A stretch of 64,000 nt of DNA from Sphingomonas sp. Leaf32 (GTDB lineage Bacteria > Pseudomonadota > Alphaproteobacteria > Sphingomonadales > Sphingomonadaceae): contig NZ_LMLA01000005.1 of the NCBI RefSeq assembly GCF_001421765.1, positions 29,963 to 93,962 on the forward strand. Reading direction: 5' to 3'. Under the pieces are notes generated by a model that searched no databases, was not told where the DNA came from, and worked only from the letters and a program-made list of their open reading frames with translations. The position numbers were made by a program, and so were the translations under genes. Below are positions 52,678 through 61,368 of this stretch, one piece after another; positions within the stretch are counted from its first letter, which is position 1; each line of letters opens with the position of its first letter.

Positions 52678-55575
52678 ATGAATTGCGCACGCGCGCGTCG
52701 GACGACGACGCTGATCTCGCTGCTGCTCGGCTCGACCGCACTGGCACCGGGCGCCCTGGCGCAGGAGGCGGCGGCACCGGTTCCGGGCGAGGAGGCCACC
52801 GCCGGCGATCCGCAGGAGACTGCCGCGCCCGCCGATGGCGAGATCGTCGTCACCGGCATCCGCCGCGGCGTCGCCGACGCGATCAGCCTGAAGCGCGACA
52901 ACACCTCGATCGTCGAGGCGGTGTCGGCCGAGGACATCGGCAAACTGCCCGACGTGTCGATCGCGGAATCGATCGCGCGCCTGCCCGGTCTGGCCGCACA
53001 GCGCGTCGCCGGCCGGGCGCAGGTGATCTCGATCCGCGGTCTCGCCCCCGATTTCACCACCACGCTGCTCAACGGGCGGCAACAGGCGAGTTCGGGCGAC
53101 AACCGCGCGGTCGAATTCGACCAGTACCCCTCTGAACTGCTGTCCAGCGTCGTCGTCTACAAGACGCCCGACGCCCAGATCGCCGGCATGGGCCTGTCGG
53201 GCACCGCCGACCTGCGCACCGTCCGCCCGCTGACATTCGGCAAACGGGCGTTCGCGGTGAACCTGCGCGGTGAGAAGACCGAAGGCGGCAAGCTGAACGA
53301 CGATGTCCGCAACATGGGCTACCGCGTCAGCGCCAGCTATATCGACCAGTTCGCGAACGGAACGATCGGCGTGGCGCTGGGCTATGCGCGGATCGACTCC
53401 CCCTCGGGCAACCGCCATTACAAGGCCTATGGCTACGAAGCGTTCGGCGACCAGACCGATGCGAACGGCGTGGCCGTCAACGTCGTCCGGCCCGACAGCG
53501 CGGACGGTGCGCTGCTGGTCAACGGGCAGGAGGTGTTCGTCACCTCGCGCAGCAACGTCCGCGATGCGTTCATCGGCATCCTCGAATGGCAACCGGGCGA
53601 CAGCGTGCATTCGACGCTCGACCTCTATTATTCGAAGTTCCGCCAGAACGAGGTGACGCGCGGCGCGCAGTGGTTTTCCAACCCGTTCGCCGACGGCCTG
53701 ACCTATACCGGCGTCACCACCGACGATCGCGGCGGGACGAAGCTCGCCACCGGGGGTGTCGCGGTCGGCGCGGTGCCGATCGTGCGCAACGACAATAACA
53801 AGCGCAACGACGAGCTGTTCTCCGCCGGGCTGAACAACGAATTCCGCCTCGACGACCGGACGCAGTTCGTCGCCGACCTGTCCTATTCGATGAACAAGCG
53901 CGACGAACAGATCCTCGAAACCTATGCCGGCTATGGCCTGGGCAGCGGCGGGGTGACGCCGGGCACGCCGAATGTCGGCCGGACGCTGGACAATATCGGC
54001 TTCACCACGCCCGAGGACGGCTTTGCCCGCTATGACGAAGGGCTGAACTATGCCGATGCGAGCCGTGTGTCGCTGGGCGACCGCGCGCCGTGGGGCGGGT
54101 GGGGCCATGACGGTGCGATCCGGTTCCCGAAGGTCGATGAAAAGGTCTATGCGCTCGACCTGCGCCTGTCCCGCGAGGTCGACGGCTTCTTCAGCGGGTT
54201 CGACATCGGGGTGAACTGGACCCACCGCAGCAAGAACAAGACGGTGGACGACAACGACCTGTTCCTGAAGAACGGGCGGCAGCAGGTGCTGGTCGACGGC
54301 AGTTTCCTGCAGAAGCCGACCGACCTCGGCTTTGCCGGGTTCGGACAGGTGCTGTCGTTCGATCCGTCGGCGTTGCTGTCACGCTATTACGACATCACCC
54401 CGATCCGCGACGCCAATTTCTACGACAAGAACTGGTCGATCCTCGAAGACGTCATCACCTGGCACGCCAAGGCGAATATCGACTGGGGCCGGCTGCGGGG
54501 CAATGTCGGCGTGCAGGTCGTGAACCAGGACCAGTCGTCGACCGGTGTGGTCATCAACGGCCTGGAACCCGGACAGCCGATCGTGCCGCAGCGCATCCGC
54601 GACGGGGCGAGCTATACCGACGTGCTGCCCAGCCTGAACCTGATCTACGACCTGGGCGGGGGGCACCGGTTGCGCTTCGCCGCGTCCAAGACGATGGCCC
54701 GGCCGCGGATGGACGACATGCGCGCCAACGTCGCGCCGGGGTTCAATTCGCTGGTGTGTTCGGGCCAGCCCTGCGCACCGGGCACGATCGTCAATCCATG
54801 GTCGGCATCGGGCGGCAATGCGAAGCTGAAGCCGTGGCGGGCCAATGCGCTCGACGCCGCCTATGAATGGTACATCAACCCGACGACGTACCTGTCGATC
54901 GCCGGCTTCTACAAGGACATCCAGACCTATATCTACCAGCAGTCGGGGACGTTCGATTTCAGCGGCATTCCGCTGCCCACGACCGCCAACGCCATCCCGC
55001 CGGGCGTCGTCATCAGCAATATCGGCCAGATCACGCTGCCGGCCAACGGCAAGGGCGGCACGGTCAAGGGGCTGGAGTTCAGCGGCGCGTTCAACTTCGG
55101 CACGCTGGCGTCGTTCCTCGACGGGCTGGGCGTGCAGGGCAGCCTGTCGCTGACCGAATCCAACCTCAATCCGACCAGCAACCCCGACCCGACCCAGGCG
55201 GTGCGCATCCCCGGCCTGTCGGGCACGGTGTACAACCTGACCGGCTATTACGAACGCGCCGGGTTCCAGGCGCGGATCAGCCAGCGCTATCGCTCGGGCT
55301 TCAAGGGCGAGGTGGTGCAGCTGTTCGCGACGCGCGGCTTCACCGAGATCCTGGCCGACAAGCAGGTCGACGCGCAGGTCGGCTACACCGTGCAGGGCGG
55401 TGCGCTCGAAGGGCTGGGCGTGCTGTTCCAGGTCAACAACCTGACCAATTCGCCGTACCGCACGCGCCTCGGCCTGGATGGCGGCGGGACCAAGACGTCG
55501 GACGGCGGATCGCTGCTCGAAACCTATGAAACCTATGGGCGGCAGTTTCTGCTGGGGTTCAACTACCGCTTCTGA
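52678..55575 (+). CDS. TonB-dependent receptor, carbohydrate type
   Basis: 965 residues from the ATG at 52678, with GGGGAGG 7 bp upstream (an ATG at 52672 lies too close). A signal peptide (about 1-29, ending ALAQ) precedes a TonB box-like GEIVVTGI near 55 and the plug (about 65-190) with DISIAESIARLPGLAAQR-like words. The barrel follows and ends FNYRF. The size and plug type are those of the Caulobacter/Xanthomonas receptors for oligosaccharides. The operator just upstream and the GH genes downstream mark it as the uptake receptor of the locus, importing glucan oligomers across the outer membrane. It is followed by the halogenase-like gene. Confidence 0.92.
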   Translation: MNCARARRTTTLISLLLGSTALAPGALAQEAAAPVPGEEATAGDPQETAAPADGEIVVTGIRRGVADAISLKRDNTSIVEAVSAEDIGKLPDVSIAESIARLPGLAAQRVAGRAQVISIRGLAPDFTTTLLNGRQQASSGDNRAVEFDQYPSELLSSVVVYKTPDAQIAGMGLSGTADLRTVRPLTFGKRAFAVNLRGEKTEGGKLNDDVRNMGYRVSASYIDQFANGTIGVALGYARIDSPSGNRHYKAYGYEAFGDQTDANGVAVNVVRPDSADGALLVNGQEVFVTSRSNVRDAFIGILEWQPGDSVHSTLDLYYSKFRQNEVTRGAQWFSNPFADGLTYTGVTTDDRGGTKLATGGVAVGAVPIVRNDNNKRNDELFSAGLNNEFRLDDRTQFVADLSYSMNKRDEQILETYAGYGLGSGGVTPGTPNVGRTLDNIGFTTPEDGFARYDEGLNYADASRVSLGDRAPWGGWGHDGAIRFPKVDEKVYALDLRLSREVDGFFSGFDIGVNWTHRSKNKTVDDNDLFLKNGRQQVLVDGSFLQKPTDLGFAGFGQVLSFDPSALLSRYYDITPIRDANFYDKNWSILEDVITWHAKANIDWGRLRGNVGVQVVNQDQSSTGVVINGLEPGQPIVPQRIRDGASYTDVLPSLNLIYDLGGGHRLRFAASKTMARPRMDDMRANVAPGFNSLVCSGQPCAPGTIVNPWSASGGNAKLKPWRANALDAAYEWYINPTTYLSIAGFYKDIQTYIYQQSGTFDFSGIPLPTTANAIPPGVVISNIGQITLPANGKGGTVKGLEFSGAFNFGTLASFLDGLGVQGSLSLTESNLNPTSNPDPTQAVRIPGLSGTVYNLTGYYERAGFQARISQRYRSGFKGEVVQLFATRGFTEILADKQVDAQVGYTVQGGALEGLGVLFQVNNLTNSPYRTRLGLDGGGTKTSDGGSLLETYETYGRQFLLGFNYRF

Positions 55576-55685
55576 TTTCCCCCCGGCCTCGCGGCGGGCG
55601 GTGCTCGCCGCGATTTTTTGGGGGTATGACAGGAGATGGGAGCACGGCGGATGCACGACCGATCGAGGAACGACAGGACCACCCG

Positions 55686-57203
55686 ATGACCCCGCTCAAA
55701 CGCATCCTGATCGCCGGCGGCGGATCGGCCGGGTGGATGACCGCCGCGATGTTCGCGCGGCTGTTCAAGGGCCGCTATGCCATCACCCTGGTCGAATCCG
55801 ATGCGATCGGCACGGTCGGGGTGGGGGAGGCGACGATCCCCGCGATCAAGAAGTTCAACGACCTGCTCGGGCTGGACGAGGACGAATTCCTCCGCCGGAC
55901 GCAGGGCAGTTTCAAGCTGGGCATCCGGTTCGACGACTGGTCGCGGATCGGCAGCAGCTATGTCCACGGCTTCGGCGTCATCGGTCGCGACCTCGAATGG
56001 CTGCGCTGCCACCAATATTGGACGAAGCTGCATCGCGAAGGGCGCGGCGGGCCGCTCGACGACTATTCGATCAACACCGTCGCGGCGGTCGCCGACCGCT
56101 TCATGCGCCCGCGCGCCGACATGCCCGACAGCCCGATCGGGCAGATCGCCTATGCCTTTCACTTCGACGCCGGCCTCTATGCCGCCTATCTCGCCGATTA
56201 TGCCCGGACCCGCGGCGTCGAGCGGCGCGAGGGGGAGATCGTGGCGGTCGGGCAGGACGCCGACAGCGGATTCCTGCGATCGGTGACGCTGGCCGATGGC
56301 AGCGTGATCGAAGCCGACCTGTTCGTCGACTGTTCGGGCTTTCGCGGGCTGCTGATCGAACAGGCGCTGGCGGCGGGCTACGAGGCGTGGAGCCACTGGC
56401 TGCCATGCGACCGGGCGGTGGCGGTGCCGTCGGCGCGCGCGGCGGACTTTCCACCCTACACCCGGTCGACCGCGCGACCCGCCGGGTGGCAATGGCGCAT
56501 CCCGCTGCAACATCGCACGGGCAATGGCCATGTCTATGCCAGTCGCCATATGGACGATGCGACCGCCGAGGCGCTGCTGCTCGACCATCTGGAGGAACCG
56601 GCGATCGGCACCCCCCGGCGGCTGTCGTTCGTGCCGGGCAAGCGGCGCCGGGCGTGGGTGCGCAACTGCGTCGCGATCGGCCTGTCGGCCGGGTTCCTCG
56701 AACCGCTGGAATCGACCGGGCTGCACCTGATCCAGTCGGCGATCCTGCGGCTCGTCCGGCTGATGCCCGATGCCGCGTTCGACCCCGCCACCATCGCCGA
56801 ATATAACCGCCAGACCGATTTCGAGATGGAGCGCATCCGCGACTTCATCATCCTGCATTACAAGGCGACGCAGCGCGACGACACGCCGTTCTGGCGCCAT
56901 GTCCGCACCATGGACGTGCCCGACACGCTGGCGCGCAAGATGGCGCTGTTCGCCGCCAACGGCCGCATCTTTCGCGAGGATGACGAACTGTTCGCCGAGG
57001 AAAGCTGGATTCAGGTCCTGATCGGGCAGGGGATCGTGCCCATGGCGCCCGACCCGCTGGTCGACGTGACCCCGGCGGCGGAGATCGACCGCCATCTGGC
57101 CGATGTGCGCGGGGTGATCGCCAAATGCGTCGCGCGGATGCCGGCGCACGACGCCTTCGTCGCGCACCACTGCGCCGCACCGCCGCCGGACGCCGCGCGA
57201 TGA
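55686..57203 (+). CDS. Flavin-dependent tryptophan halogenase-like protein
   Basis: 505 residues from the ATG at 55686 (AGGA upstream). The FAD motif GGGSAGWMTAA is at about 9-19, TIPAIKKFN near 54-62 supplies the lysine expected for the hypohalous acid or haloamine, and GWQWRIPLQ matches the family GWxWxIP. These three are the hallmarks of flavin-dependent halogenases. Such proteins are common beside TonB receptors in sphingomonads, Caulobacter and Xanthomonas; a few have shown halogenation of free indole, and their true substrate is unknown. It overlaps the DUF6445-like gene by 4 bp. A flavin reductase partner is not encoded here. Confidence 0.9.
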   Translation: MTPLKRILIAGGGSAGWMTAAMFARLFKGRYAITLVESDAIGTVGVGEATIPAIKKFNDLLGLDEDEFLRRTQGSFKLGIRFDDWSRIGSSYVHGFGVIGRDLEWLRCHQYWTKLHREGRGGPLDDYSINTVAAVADRFMRPRADMPDSPIGQIAYAFHFDAGLYAAYLADYARTRGVERREGEIVAVGQDADSGFLRSVTLADGSVIEADLFVDCSGFRGLLIEQALAAGYEAWSHWLPCDRAVAVPSARAADFPPYTRSTARPAGWQWRIPLQHRTGNGHVYASRHMDDATAEALLLDHLEEPAIGTPRRLSFVPGKRRRAWVRNCVAIGLSAGFLEPLESTGLHLIQSAILRLVRLMPDAAFDPATIAEYNRQTDFEMERIRDFIILHYKATQRDDTPFWRHVRTMDVPDTLARKMALFAANGRIFREDDELFAEESWIQVLIGQGIVPMAPDPLVDVTPAAEIDRHLADVRGVIAKCVARMPAHDAFVAHHCAAPPPDAAR

Positions 57204-57874
57204 CGCCCGAGGTCCGGGTCGAACGGATCGGGCAGGAGGGCGAGCCTATCGTCATCGTCGACGGCTTCGCACCCGATCCCGATCGCCTGATCGCGGAGGG
57301 GTGCGCCGCGCCGCTGCAGGCGGACGGGGGCAATTATCCGGGTGTCCGCGCGCCCGTGGACCCGCGCTATTGCGAAGAGGTGGGCGCGCTGGTCGCCGCC
57401 GCCGCACGGCGGGTGTTCGGCCATGCAGAGCGGCTGACGTTCGACCGGGTGCTGTTCTCGCTGACCACCACCCCGCCCGCCGCGCTGCGTCTTGCCCAGC
57501 GGTTGCCGCATATCGATGCGGTCGAACCGGGGCGTCTGGCGCTGGTCCATTATCTGGGGCGGCGGGCATGGGGCGGCACGCGCTTCTTTCGCCATCGCAC
57601 GACCGGGTTCGAGACGATCGGGCCGGACCGGCACGCCGCCTATCTGGCGGCGCTGGCCGACGACCTGGCGCGCGAGGGCGAACCGCCGCCGGGCTATATC
57701 GCCGGGGAAACCGGCCTGTTCGTGCCGATCGCGCACGTCACCGCGCGGCCCAATCGCGCGGTGCTGTATCGCAGCCACCTGCTCCACTGTGCCGCGATCG
57801 ACCATGGTCGCGTCCTGCCCGCCGATCCGGCGACCGGGCGGCTGACGATCGCCGCGTTCCTGAGCGCGGCGTGA
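57200..57874 (+). CDS. DUF6445-like protein, coupled to the halogenase-like gene
   Basis: 224 residues; the ATG overlaps the halogenase stop (ATGA). The blocks LVHYLGRRAWGGTRFFRH, TGFETIG and AVLYRSHLLHCAAI look like a 2-oxoglutarate/Fe(II)-type double-stranded helix (possible His and Arg/Ser ligands), as in the DUF6445 group found next to tryptophan halogenase-like genes. No function has been shown to my knowledge. Its overlap with the halogenase gene argues for a joint function, perhaps acting on the same substrate. Confidence 0.7.
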   Translation: MTPEVRVERIGQEGEPIVIVDGFAPDPDRLIAEGCAAPLQADGGNYPGVRAPVDPRYCEEVGALVAAAARRVFGHAERLTFDRVLFSLTTTPPAALRLAQRLPHIDAVEPGRLALVHYLGRRAWGGTRFFRHRTTGFETIGPDRHAAYLAALADDLAREGEPPPGYIAGETGLFVPIAHVTARPNRAVLYRSHLLHCAAIDHGRVLPADPATGRLTIAAFLSAA

Positions 57875-57950
57875 TCGTACCGTCGCTTGCGCACCGCCCG
57901 TGCCGCTGTCACACGACGGCGGTCGGATCGACGGGGGAGCGGGACAGGCA

Positions 57951-58991
57951 GTGACGGCGCGCAAGCCAACGATCGACGATGTCGCGCGCCTGTCGGGCGT
58001 GGCGCGCGCCACCGTGTCGCGCGTGCTGAACGACGGTCCCAATGTCAGCGAACGATCGCGCACCCGCGTGCTGGATGCGGTCGCTACGCTGGGCTATCAG
58101 GTCAATCTGCAGGCGCGCTATCTGGCGGGCGGCGGCAACCGGTCGGTGCTGCTGATCCTGGCATCGGATACCGAGAGCGAGCCGAATTCCTATTACCAGT
58201 CGGCGCTGGAGATCGGCGCGCTGCGCATCTGCGCCCAGACCGGCATCGAACTGGCCACCCATACCCTGCAACAGACCCGCGCCGATGTGGATGCGCGGCT
58301 GATCGAACTGGTCGAGGACAGCCGCTGTTCGGGCGTCATCCTGACCCCGCCCTTTTCCGACCGGATCGAGCTGCTGGCCGGGTTGCAGCGCACGGGCACG
58401 GTCGTCGTCCGCATTTCGCCCGCCGCGCACGAGGCGGACGGCATTCCGGGCGTCGGCATGGATGACGAGGCGGCGGGCTTCGCGCTGACCCGCTACCTGA
58501 TCGCGCTCGGCCATCGCCGCTTCGGCTTCATCCAGGGACTGGCCGAGCATCTGTCCGCCGAACAGCGGTATCGCGGGGCCATGCGTGCGCTGGCGGACGC
58601 GGGGCTTGGGGCGGATGCGATGCGGGCCGAACGCGGCAATTTCACCTTCAAGGCGGGGGTCGACCTGTTGCCGGGGCTGGTCGCGCGCGCCGATCCGCCG
58701 ACAGCGGTCATCTGCGCCAATGACGATACCGCCGTCGGCGCGCTGTTCGCCGCGCACCGGGCAGGGATCGACGTGCCGGGCGACCTGTCGATCGCCAGTT
58801 TCGACGACACGCCGGTATCGGCGCTGGTGTGGCCGCCGCTGACCACCGTGCATCAGCCGCTGCAGGCGATGGGCACGCGCGCGATCCAGATCATCGCCGA
58901 GACGCTGACCGGCGGTGCGCCGGCGGTGACCGGGGCCGAATTGCTGCCGTTTTCGATCGTCGAACGCGGATCGGTCGCGCGGGTGGGGTGA
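57951..58991 (+). CDS. LacI-family transcriptional regulator
   Basis: 346 residues from a GTG at 57951. The helix-turn-helix PTIDDVARLSGVARATVSRVLN is near 5-26, with the hinge helix (NLQARYLAG) that enters the central CG of the operator. The periplasmic-binding-like domain follows, with the FIQG and ICANDDTAVGAL blocks of sugar sensors. It lies between the receptor unit and the GH3-GH30 unit, and the two palindromes at 52589 and 59075 are its probable binding sites. The inducer is likely a glucose-containing sugar; inference only. Confidence 0.93.
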   Translation: MTARKPTIDDVARLSGVARATVSRVLNDGPNVSERSRTRVLDAVATLGYQVNLQARYLAGGGNRSVLLILASDTESEPNSYYQSALEIGALRICAQTGIELATHTLQQTRADVDARLIELVEDSRCSGVILTPPFSDRIELLAGLQRTGTVVVRISPAAHEADGIPGVGMDDEAAGFALTRYLIALGHRRFGFIQGLAEHLSAEQRYRGAMRALADAGLGADAMRAERGNFTFKAGVDLLPGLVARADPPTAVICANDDTAVGALFAAHRAGIDVPGDLSIASFDDTPVSALVWPPLTTVHQPLQAMGTRAIQIIAETLTGGAPAVTGAELLPFSIVERGSVARVG

Positions 58992-59074
58992 TCTTCTCCC
59001 CTCCCTTGTCGGGGAGGGGAGCCAACTCCCGCCAAAGCGTTTGACTCCACGCCCGAAACCACGGATTACCGTCG

Positions 59075-59090
59075 TTGGAAGCGCTTCCAA
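59075..59090. promoter_or_regulatory. LacI-family operator before the GH3 gene
   Basis: TTGGAAGCGCTTCCAA: a perfect 16-bp palindrome identical to the core of the site at 52589-52604. It is centred about 30 bp before the GH3 start, a repression position. Both sites are followed by the shared word GCCATCG. Confidence 0.85.
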
Positions 59091-59112
59091 TTGCGCCATC
59101 GAAGGAGAGGAT

Positions 59113-61368
59113 ATGACGCCGTTCGCTCGGGCGATGCCGTGGCGCGTCGCGACGACGCTGCCCGCCCTGTTGCTGGCGACCGCCGCCATGGCGCAGACCA
59201 CGACCCCGCCGACCCCCGACGACGCCGAAGCGCGCGCCGACACGCTGGTGCGGCGAATGACGCGCGAGGAACAGCTGCGCGCGGTGTTCGGGTACTTCCC
59301 GCCGATGAGCAAGGATCGCCCGGCCGACATGATTCCCTCGGCGGGCTATGTTCCGGGCGCGCCGCGCCTCGGCATCCCGACGCTGCGGGAAAGCGATGCC
59401 TCGCTCGGCGTCGCGAACCAGATCGAACAGCGTAAGGGCGACGTCGCGACCGCGCTGCCTGCCAGCCTCGCGCTCGCCGCCAGCTTCGATCCCGATCTCG
59501 CCTATCGATCGGGCGCGATGATCGGGGCGGAGGCGCGGGCCAAGACGTTCAACGTTCTGCTGGCCGGGGGCGTCAACCTGACCCGCGATCCATGGGGCGG
59601 GCGGACGTTCGAATATCTGGGCGAGGACCCGCTGCTCGCCGGAATCATGGCCGGGGAGTCGATCCGCGGCGTCCAGTCGAACCATATCGTGTCGACGGTC
59701 AAGCACCTCGCGATCAACCCGCAGGAGACGCTGCGCACGACGATGGACGCCCGCATCGGCGAGGCGGACCTGCGCGAAAGCGACCTTCTGGCCTTCCAGA
59801 TCGCGATCGAGCGCGGGCGGCCGGGGTCAGTGATGTGTGCGTACAACAAGCTGGACGGCGACTGGGCGTGCGAGAATGATTTCCTGCTGAACCGGGTGCT
59901 CAAGCGCGACTGGAGCTATCGCGGGTGGGTGATGAGCGACTGGGGCGCGGTGCATTCGACGGTGAAGGCCGCCAATGCCGGGCTGGACCAGCAATCGGGC
60001 CGCGAACTCGACAAGGCGATGTATTTCGGCAAGCCGCTGGCCGATGCGGTCGCGGCGGGCACGGTGTCGCCCGCGCGCCTGGCCGACATGAACCGCCGCA
60101 TTCTGTGGGGTGTGGTGTCGACCGGGCTGATCGACCATCCGGTGCCGACGACCGCACAGACCATCGATTATGCCGCCAACGCCCGCGTCGCGCAGGAGGC
60201 GGCGGAAAAGGGCGCGGTGCTGTTGAAGAATGACGGCGACCTCCTGCCGCTGGCCCGCAGCGCGAAACGCATCGTCGTGATCGGCGCCCATGCCGATGTC
60301 GGCGTGCTGTCGGGCGGCGGGTCCAGCCAGGTGCGGTCGGTCGGCGGTGCGCCGGTCGAAATCCCGCTGACGCAAGGGGCGGCGGCGTCGTTCGCGCGGA
60401 TCACGTGGCACGCTTCCTCCCCGCTCGCCGCGATCCGGGCGATGGCACCGGGGGCGACGGTCACCTATGTCGATGGCAACGATCCCGCCGCCGCTGCCGC
60501 CGCCGCGCGCACCGCCGACCTCGCCATCGTCTTTGCATGGCAGTGGCGGACCGAGGCGCAGGATGTCGAAAGCCTCGCGCTGCCGGGGTTGCAGGACATG
60601 CTGATCGACGCGGTCGCCACCGCCAACCCCCGCACCGCCGTCGTGCTGGAAACCGGCGGGCCGGCGCTGATGCCGTGGCTGAAGAAGGTCCCGGCGGTGT
60701 TGCAGGCATGGTATCCGGGGCAACGCGGAGGGGAGGCGATCGCCAACCTGCTGTTCGGCGCGGTCAATCCGTCGGGCAGGCTGCCGATGACCTTTCCGGC
60801 CAGCATCGATCAGGCCCCGCGCCCGGTCATCGCCGGCCTGGCCGAGATGAAGGCCGCCGATGCTGCGCGCAAGACCGGCGGCACTTACGGCATGGTCGAG
60901 CGCGAGCTGGCCCCGGTGGTGCCGTATGAAGAGGGCGCGGCGGTCGGCTATCGCGGCTATCTGAAGGAGGGCAAGCGGCCGCTATTCCCGTTCGGTCACG
61001 GCCTGTCCTACACCCGGTTCCGCTATGACGGGCTGAAGGTCGAGGGCGGGGCGGACCTGCGCGTGAGCTTCACCGTCACCAACACCGGTCGTGTCGCCGG
61101 GGCGGACGTGCCGCAAATCTATGCCGATGCCGGCCGCCGCGCGGGCACGACGACCCGCCTGGTCGGGTTCGAGCGCGTGACGCTGGCACCGGGCGAACGG
61201 CGGCGGGTGAGCGTGACCGTCGACCCGCGCCTGATCGCCGATTACGATGTCGCCGGGCGCCGCTGGCATGTCGCCGCCGGCCGCTATCCGGTCACGGTCG
61301 GGCGGTTCGCCGGCGACCGGACCCTGTCGGGCACCGCCATCCTGACCGAACGGAGCGTGAAGCCATGA
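59113..61368 (+). CDS. Glycoside hydrolase family 3 enzyme (beta-glucosidase-like), secreted
   Basis: 751 residues from the ATG at 59113 with AAGGAGAGG upstream. A signal peptide (about 1-33, ending AMAQ) leads to the GH3 (beta/alpha)8 barrel, with KHLAINPQET and the nucleophile Asp in VMSDWGAV near 279. The second alpha/beta domain (LLKNDGDLLPL) and a C-terminal fibronectin-III-like domain (FGHGLSYTRF, TVTNTGRVAG) follow. It should remove glucose from beta-glucosides in the periplasm. It overlaps the GH30 gene by 4 bp and is preceded by the LacI operator at 59075. Confidence 0.93.
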   Translation: MTPFARAMPWRVATTLPALLLATAAMAQTTTPPTPDDAEARADTLVRRMTREEQLRAVFGYFPPMSKDRPADMIPSAGYVPGAPRLGIPTLRESDASLGVANQIEQRKGDVATALPASLALAASFDPDLAYRSGAMIGAEARAKTFNVLLAGGVNLTRDPWGGRTFEYLGEDPLLAGIMAGESIRGVQSNHIVSTVKHLAINPQETLRTTMDARIGEADLRESDLLAFQIAIERGRPGSVMCAYNKLDGDWACENDFLLNRVLKRDWSYRGWVMSDWGAVHSTVKAANAGLDQQSGRELDKAMYFGKPLADAVAAGTVSPARLADMNRRILWGVVSTGLIDHPVPTTAQTIDYAANARVAQEAAEKGAVLLKNDGDLLPLARSAKRIVVIGAHADVGVLSGGGSSQVRSVGGAPVEIPLTQGAAASFARITWHASSPLAAIRAMAPGATVTYVDGNDPAAAAAAARTADLAIVFAWQWRTEAQDVESLALPGLQDMLIDAVATANPRTAVVLETGGPALMPWLKKVPAVLQAWYPGQRGGEAIANLLFGAVNPSGRLPMTFPASIDQAPRPVIAGLAEMKAADAARKTGGTYGMVERELAPVVPYEEGAAVGYRGYLKEGKRPLFPFGHGLSYTRFRYDGLKVEGGADLRVSFTVTNTGRVAGADVPQIYADAGRRAGTTTRLVGFERVTLAPGERRRVSVTVDPRLIADYDVAGRRWHVAAGRYPVTVGRFAGDRTLSGTAILTERSVKP

